In this document: piece by piece, positions 45,058 to 53,759 of the stretch
Layout: each line of letters begins with the position of its first letter
Position numbering within the stretch: the stretch's first letter is position 1
Assembly: GCA_903904815.1 (NCBI GenBank)
Contig: CAIVDU010000023.1
Span: 1-64,000, forward strand
Length of the DNA: 64,000 bases
DNA from: an uncultured Armatimonadota bacterium
GTDB lineage: Bacteria > Armatimonadota > Fimbriimonadia > Fimbriimonadales > Fimbriimonadaceae
Reading direction: 5' to 3'
The notes under the pieces: model-generated
What the model was told of the DNA's origin: nothing
The model's input: the letters and a program-made list of their open reading frames with translations, nothing else
The model's database searches: none
Made by a program: the position numbers and the translations under genes

Positions 45058-46089
45058 ATGCGGCTTCCAGCGGTGATCATTGGGTTTTCCTTTGCAGTTA
45101 TCTGTACTTCCTTAGCAGCGACCCGCCAGGCGGATCCACTGGCCGAGCAGCAGTTCAAGAATATTGTCTCGTTCAAGGGCAAGAAGGCGAGTGAACTTAT
45201 TCCCGCTATGGAGTTCATGAACGCGTCGCTTAAGGTTCAGTGCAGCTACTGCCATGCGGCAGATCGGTCCAGCGACGAGAAGGCAAAGAAGAAGACGGCT
45301 CGCGAAATGATCGCGATGCAAAAGGACATCAACGATAAGAACTTTAACGGTCAAAACGTGATCACATGTGCCACGTGCCATGCTGGGAAAACGCATCCCA
45401 CGCCGGTACCACCCATCACGGGCCTAGAAGTTCGCTCTAGACGAAGTTCTGATGTGATGCCAGACCAAGTGTTAAGCGCCTACGCCAAGGCCTTGGTTTC
45501 TGATGCCACGCCAGCCGGAGGCTCTTTCAAGCTGACAGGTACGACGACTTCCCAAGGTGAGACGGCTCCAGTTGAGGCGACTTATTCCGGAGACAAGTTC
45601 TACATCCTCGCACATCGAGCCAAAGGAGATCAAAAGCAGGGCTTCAATGGTTCAACAGCGTGGTTTACCGGCCCCCAAGGTGTTCAAACAGTTCCCTTGC
45701 AGTATGCCGAGCAGTACGTACGAGAGAGCACGATCTTCCTCACACCGGAATCACTCCCTAAGTTGGACTCGCCTTCCGGCGGCACCTCTAAGATCGACGG
45801 CCGCGATGCGGTGGTCGTGAATGGATTGCTCGCCGGAACGAAGTCCAGGGTCTCCTACTTCTTCGACAAGGAGACCGGTCTACTCGCCAGAACGACCTTC
45901 TTTTACCCAACGATTCTGGGAAGTATCGAGCAGATCAACGACTACTCGAACTATCGCAAGGTGGGTGGAGTCCAGGTTCCGATGAAGATCGTCAACCATT
46001 CAGCCGAAGGAGACTCCGTGCAGGAGTTCACTTCCGCGACTGCGGAGCCAAAGGGTGACGCGACGCTATTTGACCCACCGAAGCAGTAA
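45058..46089 (+). CDS. Exported c-type cytochrome, reaction-centre cytochrome c subunit-like
   Basis: 343 residues with a signal peptide (VIIGFSFAVICTSLAAT). Two haem-binding CxxCH motifs, CSYCH and CATCH, sit at residues about 62-66 and 102-106. The context FKNIVSFKGKKASELIPAMEFMNASLKVQCSYCH matches the cytochrome c subunit family of purple-bacterial reaction centres, which is also widespread in heterotrophs. The C-terminal 200 residues form an unrelated beta-rich domain with no haem motif. It should take part in periplasmic electron transfer. No phototrophy genes are in the window. Confidence 0.85.
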   Translation: MRLPAVIIGFSFAVICTSLAATRQADPLAEQQFKNIVSFKGKKASELIPAMEFMNASLKVQCSYCHAADRSSDEKAKKKTAREMIAMQKDINDKNFNGQNVITCATCHAGKTHPTPVPPITGLEVRSRRSSDVMPDQVLSAYAKALVSDATPAGGSFKLTGTTTSQGETAPVEATYSGDKFYILAHRAKGDQKQGFNGSTAWFTGPQGVQTVPLQYAEQYVRESTIFLTPESLPKLDSPSGGTSKIDGRDAVVVNGLLAGTKSRVSYFFDKETGLLARTTFFYPTILGSIEQINDYSNYRKVGGVQVPMKIVNHSAEGDSVQEFTSATAEPKGDATLFDPPKQ

Positions 46090-46118
46090 AGCGCCCACAA
46101 TTCGGTCTGGCATGAAAT

Positions 46119-46160
46119 CGGACGGTCAACCCTTAATGGGTGACCGTCCGTTCTTGTTTT
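46119..46160 (+). terminator. Strong Rho-independent terminator
   Basis: A 13-bp stem (CGGACGGTC plus ACCC against GGGT plus GACCGTCCG, with one bulged A) and a TTAAT loop, followed by the T-rich TTCTTGTTTT. It ends the cytochrome transcript. A GTG within it (46140) opens a frame into the next gene, but the start inside a terminator is unlikely. Confidence 0.88.
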
Positions 46161-46238
46161 AGGTTGCTTGTGACCACCGAGCAAAGAATCTATTCAAGAT
46201 CGCTCGCACGATTGGGAGAAGAGTCACGTCATAGCTGT

Positions 46239-47549
46239 ATGGCCAGTAGTAGGAAAGTCGGTTTCTTTGGGCTCTTTGCGGTAGTTGCCGTAAGTGGGGT
46301 CGGGACGGTCGTGCTGCTAAGCGGATCTGGGCTGGGCTCAACTGCCAAGCTCGCCAAATCAATTTCGGCGGCCAAAAAGGTCGGTCTACCTCTCGAAATC
46401 TCGGATCTCGATATCCGTCCTGTTCCAGAGGAGAAGAACGCGGCGCACATCTACCGGCTGCTGAGTTCTTCATTTAGCAAGTCCCAAAAGGAACATTCGC
46501 TGATCGATACGGCATCGCAACGAGATGCTGGGCCAAAGGATATTCAGGCGGCTGATCGGGCTTTGCCCAAGATTTCGTCCAGGATCGCGCTGCTCATGCA
46601 AGTAGAGCGGTACCCCGAATGTAATTTCAATCGCGATTGGAGTCTCGGCTCTAAGCTGATGTTTCCGGAGTTGGGATACATGAAGCAGTCAGTCACCGAT
46701 CTCTGTTATCAAGCAGACTATGATGATCGGCATCATGACTTAGCGACGGCGAGGCGTGAACTCGCCATTGCCTCTCGAATCGCGGTCCATGCCGGTTCTG
46801 ATCCTATATTGATTGGAATGCTGGTCGAAATTTCGGCGCGCCAAATCGTGAATCGGGAAATCACGTCCATGATTCGCCGGCACTCTTCGGATCCTTCTGG
46901 CCTCGCCCGCCTCGAAACAGATCTCCAACAGCAAGCTGCATTTCCGCAGATGCGTCGGTACTTGGCCGGAGAGGTCGTGGAAGGCCTACGAACCATTCAA
47001 ACAGCCTCAAGCATGCGAGACTTGAGTTTCCCATCAGACTCTCCAGCTTGGCAAGATGCCATTCTTCGTTCCAGTTTCGTTAAGACGGTGTTCGAGGGGA
47101 AGTTCATTGATGCTTGGACGCAGACTTGGGCCAAGCTTCCCTCCCACGCAGAAGATTGGGACGGATATTCGAAGCCGTTAAAGGATATGGAAACGGCGAT
47201 ATCTGCCGATCGTTCGCCGGACAACCTGATGAATCAGGTCCTCCTACCAGTATTCAGCGAATCCACCAACCAACTCGGAATTCTACTGGCTCGACACCGG
47301 CTTCTCCTGGCTTCGACTGAGCTCCTTCAGATTCGCGCGCGAACGGGGAATTTGCCCAAACACCTTCCAAGTTCACTTGGTGAATTGGCGATCGATCCGT
47401 TCGACGGAGATCGGCTTCAATACCGCCGCAAGGGAAAGGGATTTGTTCTCTATAGCGTTGGTTCTGATCGTATCGACGATGGTGGCGTACCTCGAGACCC
47501 TCGGAGCTCAAGGACAATGGGCTTTGATGAAGTCGTTGTAATTCCCTAG
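46239..47549 (+). CDS. Membrane-anchored hypothetical protein
   Basis: 436 residues from ATG 46239 (the frame is open to a GTG at 46140, inside the terminator). An N-terminal hydrophobic segment (VGFFGLFAVVAVSGVGTVVLLSG) anchors it. The middle is mostly helical. The C-terminus reads AIDPFDGDRLQYRRKGKGFVLYSVGSDRIDDGG, a pattern also seen at the ends of many planctomycete/Armatimonadota-type proteins and of pilin-like pseudopilins. No enzyme motif. Function not known. Confidence 0.65.
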   Translation: MASSRKVGFFGLFAVVAVSGVGTVVLLSGSGLGSTAKLAKSISAAKKVGLPLEISDLDIRPVPEEKNAAHIYRLLSSSFSKSQKEHSLIDTASQRDAGPKDIQAADRALPKISSRIALLMQVERYPECNFNRDWSLGSKLMFPELGYMKQSVTDLCYQADYDDRHHDLATARRELAIASRIAVHAGSDPILIGMLVEISARQIVNREITSMIRRHSSDPSGLARLETDLQQQAAFPQMRRYLAGEVVEGLRTIQTASSMRDLSFPSDSPAWQDAILRSSFVKTVFEGKFIDAWTQTWAKLPSHAEDWDGYSKPLKDMETAISADRSPDNLMNQVLLPVFSESTNQLGILLARHRLLLASTELLQIRARTGNLPKHLPSSLGELAIDPFDGDRLQYRRKGKGFVLYSVGSDRIDDGGVPRDPRSSRTMGFDEVVVIP

Positions 47550-47591
47550 AGCAGTTGCCGGTTAGTTTTCCTAAAGGTACGCAGTTGGCAC

Positions 47592-48167
47592 ATGATTTCG
47601 ATATTAATCGGTCTATCGTTTACGTTTAGCTCTAACGAGCACGTTCCATCGTTTACCGTTCAGTTCAACCATGGGGAGATTGGGCAGAATGTCACGGTTT
47701 GTATCGACAACGACCTTGTCGAGACGTCGTTCGCGGGCAAGTTACGCTTCTTCGACGGAAAGCGATCTTGGATGTCGCTTTGCGCCGATGTTCGGAGCCC
47801 TATTCGAAACGGTCAGACTTTTTCGATCACCTTGAGGCGCACGGACAGTCTAGGCCTTGGCTATAAAATGGCGGGAAGCATCGTCTACCACTGCTTTGAA
47901 GCGGCAAGGACGGAAGCTCAATGCGCGGGTCTTCAGTTAGCGGTATGGGAAGCCATCGAAGACGGAGGGGATCAACCGGACTTCACGAGCGGTCATTTTC
48001 GAGTTCGAGCAGACGCTACCGTTTTGGCCTACGCCACGGCCTACTACGGGGCCGCATTCTCGGGCGGCAGCGCCTTCCTTCTGCAGACTTCGGGCGCACA
48101 GGGTGGCGCATCACAAGGGGATGGGTCCCCGGGTGGTGGTGATGGGCAGAGTCAGATCACCCCATGA
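47592..48167 (+). CDS. Secreted protein with thioester-domain-like Cys/Gln motif
   Basis: 191 residues. The N-terminus MISILIGLSFTFSS is a short hydrophobic export signal. The body is beta-rich and contains SLCADVRSP (Cys64) and CAGLQLAVWEAIEDGG (Gln115). Surface proteins with TQXA/thioester domains and many PEP-CTERM proteins carry a Cys and a similar QxAIWE motif. The C-terminus is Gly/Ser/Gln-rich without an LPXTG or PEP anchor. It could be an adhesin-like or surface layer component. The assignment is tentative. Confidence 0.55.
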   Translation: MISILIGLSFTFSSNEHVPSFTVQFNHGEIGQNVTVCIDNDLVETSFAGKLRFFDGKRSWMSLCADVRSPIRNGQTFSITLRRTDSLGLGYKMAGSIVYHCFEAARTEAQCAGLQLAVWEAIEDGGDQPDFTSGHFRVRADATVLAYATAYYGAAFSGGSAFLLQTSGAQGGASQGDGSPGGGDGQSQITP

Positions 48168-48193
48168 ACACTGCTACGAATGGGATTGAGGTC

Positions 48194-48211
48194 AGCCTCG
48201 TTTCCGAGGCT
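48194..48211. terminator. Bidirectional hairpin between convergent genes
   Basis: AGCCTCG-TTTC-CGAGGCT, a perfect 7-bp stem, sits between the stop codons of the thioester-like gene (48167) and the S9 peptidase (48229). No long T tract follows on either strand. Confidence 0.45.
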
Positions 48212-48228
48212 ACCCATGTTTGCGCCGC

Positions 48229-51147
48229 CTAATTCCCTTCCAGGTCCAAGCCCATAGTTCGCCCTTTATCCACGGCAGGTAGCCCCTTCGACATCCAAAC
48301 CGGCATCGGGGCGCCCTTCAAGAAGTGGTCGAAGAATTGGCTCAACCTGATTGTGAAATCCTTTCGATTCTTTCGCTCGACGATGTTGTGGTCTTCCCCG
48401 TTATAGACCACCATCCAGCTTGGCTTGCCAAGACGACGCAGTGCGGTGAAGAGTTCGATGCCCTGGGTGTGAGGCACAGCTCCATCTTTGTCGTTTGACA
48501 TGATCATCAGTGGGGTCTGAACCTTGTCTACGAAGAAGACGGGGGAGTTCTCGATGTACTTCAAAGTCGAATCCCAAGGAGTTCCGCCGATTCGCGACTG
48601 TTCATGCTCGTATTGCATTTCGCGCACGAGACCGGAGCCATACCGGATACCACCATAAGCGCTGAACATATCCCCAACCGGAGCCCCAGCCTCCGCGGCG
48701 GCAAACATATTGGTTTGAGTCACCAGGTAGGCCACCTGGTACCCACCCCAGCTCTGCCCCTGAATTCCAAGTTTCGAAGGATCGATATATCCTCGGCTGA
48801 CGATGCTCTGCACGCCGGGCACAATGGCGCTAAGGGCACTGTATCCGGGATTGCCCACCCGGTACGGGATATCGGGAACGAAGACGCAGTATCCGTTGCT
48901 GGGGAAGTAACTTAGATTGATGGTGCTTGCACTCGGGGCGGGCGCATGGTAAGTGTTGAGGGAGTCGCTTAGCCTCTCATAGAAATAAGTGATCAATGGA
49001 TACTTCTTTCCGTAGTCGAAGTTTTCCGGCTTGATTAAGATGCCTTGGAGGGGAACTCCGTCTAAGCTCGTCCATTGGACGAGTTCTGCTTTGCCCCACA
49101 GGTACTTCGATTGCTGGGGATTTGCGTCGCTGACTTTGGTCGGCGACTTGAAGCTGAGGTCAGTGGTCCAGAGATCGGGATATTCGACGAAGTCTTGGCG
49201 GGTATACACCAGTCGATCCGAGTTCTTCGCCTTAACGAACCCGCCGAACGTCTTGTCCTCCTGAAACACTTTTGTGAGTTGGCCAGAGTTAAGCCAGTAG
49301 ACGCCGCCTTGCTTCGTCTGGATGTTGAAAGCGGACAGTAGCAGGTGAGCAGGGTCTATTTCCGGATGATCGCTATCCAAGATGATAGGCGTATACCGCT
49401 GCTTCCATTCGCGCCCGGATGTCAGCCGGACGGAGGGTTTCTTACCGTCGACAGGAACGAGCCAAAGATCGTAACGATCGGCAACGATGACACTTTGCTC
49501 ATCTTTGGCCCATCCTCGAAGGCCATACGCGCCCGGCTCGTTAGGGACGTCCGACAGTTCGTCGTAGAGCGGGTAGGGAATGTCACTTATTGTTCGCGTC
49601 TGTCCAGAGACACTGTCGATAAGCGACCAGGTTTTCGTCGTTTGATCGAAGAGTCCAACCCGATTACCTTTGGGGCTTAGGCTTGCTTCGACCTTCTTGT
49701 ACTTTGAAAGCAGGGTTCTCTTTCCGTCGGTCGTATCGACAAGATATACGTCGGCATGGCCCGGATCCCATGAGGATTCTCGGCGATACGGAATGTCGGT
49801 TTCGGCCAGAGCGAATCTGCCATCCCCTTTGTCCGAAATGTTGATGGTCGGCAAATTGGTGTCGGCTAATTGCCGGGCGCGGCCGCTTTTAAGATCGTAA
49901 ATGGCGGTGTAGCCACGCTTCTGCTCTTGATCCGCCAGAAGAAGCTGCTGCGTCTGGAGTTGAGCATCTTGCCAGTTCCAGATATCGACGCTCACTTTTT
50001 CGTCGTCGGGAACCTCCTTTGCCGGTGGGGGAGGCGTGGGATAGGTCGTGTAAATGAGGCGCGATGCCTTGTCGCTGAAGTGAATCTCATTTTTATCATT
50101 GAGGACCCAGCCCTTCGGGATAGCATCCCTTCCCACTTCGGATGGCGCCTTATCTCCCTGATGGAGCAGAAAGAGTGAGGAAGGAATGGGAGGCGTTGGA
50201 GGAGCGTCTTTAGGCTTGTCCTTTTTATCCTCAACCGGCCGGCTCATATAGGCAAGGTATTGCCCGTCATTGCTAATGGTGAGTTGAGGAAACTCGAATT
50301 TACCCGTGACAATTTCTTGTTTCGCCCCGCTTGGCAGTTGCTCGTACGTAAGCTTCAGTGTTTTAGCGTTCCCATCGGCTTTGACCTGCTTACCTTGGTT
50401 CGAATCCTTCGTTTCTTTTGGAGTCGAAACATAGGCAAGCGCATCACCATTTTTGTCGATCACGTAGCTCGAAACATCGGACAGGGTCTCTTCCTTGCCG
50501 GACTGAAGGTTTCGAACAACGATTGCGAATGTCTTGGCGGACGTGGCCACAGTCGAAGTAGATCCGCCAACCGTACGTCTAGAACCGGCTGGAGGGGTTG
50601 CTGTCGAAGATATGGCTGAGGTTTCTGCGGCGGGCTTATCGGTGGAAACCGCAGCCTTGGGCGGCTCGGGGCGATACACGAGGTACCCCGAATCATCGGT
50701 CGGCAACTCGAAGCTTTGAACTCGATCGACAATCGTCTTTTCGCCAGTCGCTAGGCTGACGACGATCAACTGGCTTTTGGGGAGATCCTCCGGTTTGACT
50801 TTGTCTCGACGGGCCTTTCGGAGTTCAGCGAAAGGTGGCGCGATCAGAGCTACGGCAAACTTGGAGTCCTTAGTGATTCGGAAGCTACCAACACGAGGAA
50901 TGGCAATTGAGTGACCATCATTGAGGTCCCGAAGCATGCCTATTCCATCACCTTCTTGGGGGGCTATTGCGTAAGCCAACCAGTGACCATCTCGACTGAG
51001 CTCAACGCCGCGGATCGAATTCCAGCCATCGAACACGGTGGAATCAAGGGGTTTCTTCTGGGCGAAGACGCTCGTAGGAAACAGGGCGAGTGACAAAGCC
51101 GGAATGAAAAGCAAACACCTCATGATGGGCGACTTTACCCATTTCAT
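48229..51147 (-). CDS. Exported S9-family (prolyl oligopeptidase-like) peptidase
   Basis: 972 residues with a signal peptide (RCLLFIPALSLALFPTSVFAQ); an internal ATG eight codons later is an alternative start. The first 650 residues form a beta-propeller (repeated strand motifs such as SRDGHWLAYAI and SNDGQYLAYMS), with a Pro/Ala/Thr-rich insertion around 170-200. The C-terminal alpha/beta hydrolase domain has GIQGQSWGGYQVAYL (nucleophile Ser), SNDKDGAVPHTQGIEL (Asp) and GEDHNIVERKNR (His). It should cleave peptides outside the cytoplasm, like other dipeptidyl or acylaminoacyl peptidases. Confidence 0.9.
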   Translation of the reverse strand: MKWVKSPIMRCLLFIPALSLALFPTSVFAQKKPLDSTVFDGWNSIRGVELSRDGHWLAYAIAPQEGDGIGMLRDLNDGHSIAIPRVGSFRITKDSKFAVALIAPPFAELRKARRDKVKPEDLPKSQLIVVSLATGEKTIVDRVQSFELPTDDSGYLVYRPEPPKAAVSTDKPAAETSAISSTATPPAGSRRTVGGSTSTVATSAKTFAIVVRNLQSGKEETLSDVSSYVIDKNGDALAYVSTPKETKDSNQGKQVKADGNAKTLKLTYEQLPSGAKQEIVTGKFEFPQLTISNDGQYLAYMSRPVEDKKDKPKDAPPTPPIPSSLFLLHQGDKAPSEVGRDAIPKGWVLNDKNEIHFSDKASRLIYTTYPTPPPPAKEVPDDEKVSVDIWNWQDAQLQTQQLLLADQEQKRGYTAIYDLKSGRARQLADTNLPTINISDKGDGRFALAETDIPYRRESSWDPGHADVYLVDTTDGKRTLLSKYKKVEASLSPKGNRVGLFDQTTKTWSLIDSVSGQTRTISDIPYPLYDELSDVPNEPGAYGLRGWAKDEQSVIVADRYDLWLVPVDGKKPSVRLTSGREWKQRYTPIILDSDHPEIDPAHLLLSAFNIQTKQGGVYWLNSGQLTKVFQEDKTFGGFVKAKNSDRLVYTRQDFVEYPDLWTTDLSFKSPTKVSDANPQQSKYLWGKAELVQWTSLDGVPLQGILIKPENFDYGKKYPLITYFYERLSDSLNTYHAPAPSASTINLSYFPSNGYCVFVPDIPYRVGNPGYSALSAIVPGVQSIVSRGYIDPSKLGIQGQSWGGYQVAYLVTQTNMFAAAEAGAPVGDMFSAYGGIRYGSGLVREMQYEHEQSRIGGTPWDSTLKYIENSPVFFVDKVQTPLMIMSNDKDGAVPHTQGIELFTALRRLGKPSWMVVYNGEDHNIVERKNRKDFTIRLSQFFDHFLKGAPMPVWMSKGLPAVDKGRTMGLDLEGN

Positions 51148-51452
51148 TCACATTCGATAGTTGTTCGAGAGTGCTACGGCATATCCGCTTCGATTCGGAA
51201 GCGTTCACGACCCCTTGCCTCCCGCTTGAGTGGGAGTTCTGGGACTTACGACCGGGGGGACTTGCGCCACTTAGTGCGGGTGAGGGATAGTCTTCTCGCT
51301 ATGCTTGTTCTGCTCAACGGTCTCCCCGCGTACTCCTAGCTCGTCATTTGACGTGCGCACCGAAAGCAGATCATGACGCCCCCGGTCAGCCCAATAAGGC
51401 TGTTGTACTGGTGGCACCCCTGAGACCGTTCCGGACTCTCTCTGTCCAAGCT
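51148..51452. other. Divergent intergenic region upstream of AAA ATPase
   Basis: About 305 bp between the divergent S9 peptidase and AAA genes. A short hairpin CTCCCGC-TTGA-GTGGGAG lies at 51219-51236. I see no consensus promoter. The AAA frame is open from a TTG at 51348, so part of this region may be coding if that start is used. Confidence 0.35.
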
Positions 51453-52640
51453 ATGCCCAATTACAACTCAATTTTATTGGAGTCGTTCCGACAGCACCCA
51501 AGCATCATCCCTTTTGAGCTCAATCGTAAGCTCACCGACCTTTTTCCTGAGCAGCATGTTCTGTTCACGATGGACTACGACTTCGACCTTGAAAGCTTCG
51601 CCCGAGACGGACGTTGTTCTATGTGGGTCCTCGACGACCTTCAGGCTTTAGTCGCAACCTGGTGGCGCGGACGCGAAAAGGGCACGGAATTTGACGCAGT
51701 CCACGTTCTCTCCGAAATACTGTGGAATGGCCATCGGCTTCGTTGTCTTAAGACAAAAGAGCGGTGTTCCGAGCTTCATTTTGTGATTGCGGAGACACCC
51801 CATGTTGCTCGGGCCTTCTTTGAGGCCGTTTGCCTATGGACCAGCGACTCGGACCGACGAGTAACAGTCTATGATGGGAGGTTTCGAAGAGACCCCGATC
51901 TTGAGAAGGCACTCCTCTCGAGTAGTTGGGATAGCCTCGTTCTAGAAGAGTCCCTCAAGTCCCGACTGCAGCATGAGGTCCACTCATTCTTCACTTCGCG
52001 GGAGGACTACGAGCGGTATGGGCTGTCTTGGCGAAGGGGGATTCTGATGTACGGCCCGCCTGGAAATGGGAAAACTCATGCGATCAAGTCTCTGCTGAAC
52101 CTTGCGGGCAAGCCTTGTCTGGTTGTCCGGTCGCTCAACGACGAGGACGATTCCGATGAGAGTGTCATCGCACGCATCTTTTCCCGCGCTCGTCAGATGG
52201 CGCCAGCTATTGTTTTGTTTGAGGACATCGATTCTCTGGTTTCGAGATCTCATCTTTCATCGCTGCTCAACGAGTTAGACGGGCTGGCAAGGAATGATGG
52301 CCTCCTGTTTCTGGCCACGACAAACCACCTCGATAAGCTCGACTCAGCACTCTCCAATCGGCCGAGTCGATTCGACCGAAAGTTTGAGATCGGCAATCCG
52401 AAGGCGCCAGAACGAGAGAGATTTCTGTCGTCTCGGTTCGAGCAGTTTGACCAGGAGATGAGGCCTACATCGGCTGGTATCGAAACCGCCACGAAGCAGA
52501 CCAAAGGCTTTTCAGGCGCAATGCTTCAAGAACTTGTTGCCGGGTGCGCCTTTTCCTGGGTCCGGGATCGGACGGTGGGGTCCATGGACAAGATCCTTGT
52601 TCAGGAAATCGAGGCACTTCGGCCCAAGGAAGCTTCATAA
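51453..52640 (+). CDS. BCS1-like AAA ATPase with unknown N-terminal domain
   Basis: 395 residues from ATG 51453 (430 if TTG 51348 is used). The N-terminal 190 residues have no recognised motif (MPNYNSILLESFRQHP, FTMDYDFDLESFARDGRC). The AAA module follows: RRGILMYGPPGNGKTHAI (Walker A), IVLFEDIDSLV (Walker B), SSLLNELDGLARNDGLLFLATTNH (sensor 1) and NRPSRFDRKFEIGNP (arginine finger region). It resembles BCS1/proteasome-type ATPases that remodel proteins. No membrane segment. It ends convergently 84 bp from the anti-sigma-like gene, so its link to that system is by neighbourhood only. Confidence 0.8.
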   Translation: MPNYNSILLESFRQHPSIIPFELNRKLTDLFPEQHVLFTMDYDFDLESFARDGRCSMWVLDDLQALVATWWRGREKGTEFDAVHVLSEILWNGHRLRCLKTKERCSELHFVIAETPHVARAFFEAVCLWTSDSDRRVTVYDGRFRRDPDLEKALLSSSWDSLVLEESLKSRLQHEVHSFFTSREDYERYGLSWRRGILMYGPPGNGKTHAIKSLLNLAGKPCLVVRSLNDEDDSDESVIARIFSRARQMAPAIVLFEDIDSLVSRSHLSSLLNELDGLARNDGLLFLATTNHLDKLDSALSNRPSRFDRKFEIGNPKAPERERFLSSRFEQFDQEMRPTSAGIETATKQTKGFSGAMLQELVAGCAFSWVRDRTVGSMDKILVQEIEALRPKEAS

Positions 52641-52724
52641 GGACCAGCCCCCGCTGGCAGTTCGGAAGCGTTTTCGCGCAGTGCCTTGAACGTTTGGCGT
52701 CTTTGATGAAGCTTTGGAATGTAC

Positions 52725-53759
52725 TCATGTTTGGTACAGAGCAATTCGGCGCATGGAAAGGGCTAAAGCAGCTTTCGGGAGCGGCCCCTCAAGTGAAGAC
52801 GGGATCGGGGCGATCAGTTGCCCGTCGCTTGGGAGGTCCGCCACCTCCCAAGCCCTGAGCGGAATCGTGAGCGGACCGGCGTTGAATGAGAGGTGGAGCA
52901 CCAGCCGGCCGTATCGAGTTCGAAACGCCTCGTCGCATTGAATCTGAAGGCGCAGAAGTCCACTGCCCATGATTGGAGGAGTCAAAAGCGGGATGAGGAC
53001 AAGCGTTCCATCTTCAGTTCGGGCGACGAGGTCTCCAAACTCAGGCTTAGGCAATTCGTCAACGAATTGGAGTCTGAACTTGTTGGCAGGAAGGACCCCC
53101 GCATCCCAGGGACCAAATTCTCTTACAACAACTTTCCATTTCCCGTCAATTAGGGGCGCGCTACCCACTGGAATCGATCCGAGCACCTCGTCGACGATCT
53201 CAAGCCGAACCTCTTTGCCGTCTGCCCAATGGTCAGGGTGAAGTTCTCCCCAAATCTCCAAGCATCCATCTTTGGTGACCTCAGCAGAGAACTTCGAGGT
53301 TGCCTCATTGAACTCCAACTCAGCCAGGCATGTCTGGGAGCGGGAGAAGGCTAGGCGCGACGGACTCGTTCTTGATCTATCGGCTAGTGCCTTTAAGGAA
53401 TGGCGGACTACCAGTTCGGATTCGAAATCGGCCTTCCAAGCAGCTAAGCCTTTCTCAAGCGAGGAAAATGCCGCCACCGCAACGTTTACGGCGTGCTCCA
53501 AGAAACCATTCACTTGTTCCGAACGCGCATGAGCCGTATTGAGAGATCCGCGCACTTGAATGAGTTGCTGTCGCAACTCAGGGGATTGGTTGAGGGCGGT
53601 TAATACTCCTTCTATTTCCTCATCGTTGGCCCAACCAAAGGCAAATCGGACAAGCTCATCTTCGGACACTTCCACCATGGGTTCTGTATGCATCGACGTC
53701 AAGAGGGCGTCGATTAAGTCAACGGTGTGGCCGCTAAGCTCATTTTCTTCGAAGTTCAT
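52725..53759 (-). CDS. Soluble putative anti-sigma partner, function unknown
   Basis: 344 residues. The acidic N-terminus (MNFEENELSGHTVDLIDALLTSM, then SEDELVRFAFGWANDEEIEGVLTALNQSPELRQQLIQVRG) is helical and resembles the N-terminal helices of anti-sigma factors and of zinc-less ASD-like domains. A helical linker follows (about 85-130), then a beta-rich domain to about 320. No transmembrane helix, zinc-binding His/Cys motif or enzyme signature. Its ATG lies in the 4-bp overlap ATGA with the stop of the sigma-like gene, so the two are translationally coupled, the classical order for sigma and anti-sigma. The role is inferred from this. Confidence 0.6.
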   Translation of the reverse strand: MNFEENELSGHTVDLIDALLTSMHTEPMVEVSEDELVRFAFGWANDEEIEGVLTALNQSPELRQQLIQVRGSLNTAHARSEQVNGFLEHAVNVAVAAFSSLEKGLAAWKADFESELVVRHSLKALADRSRTSPSRLAFSRSQTCLAELEFNEATSKFSAEVTKDGCLEIWGELHPDHWADGKEVRLEIVDEVLGSIPVGSAPLIDGKWKVVVREFGPWDAGVLPANKFRLQFVDELPKPEFGDLVARTEDGTLVLIPLLTPPIMGSGLLRLQIQCDEAFRTRYGRLVLHLSFNAGPLTIPLRAWEVADLPSDGQLIAPIPSSLEGPLPKAALALSMRRIALYQT

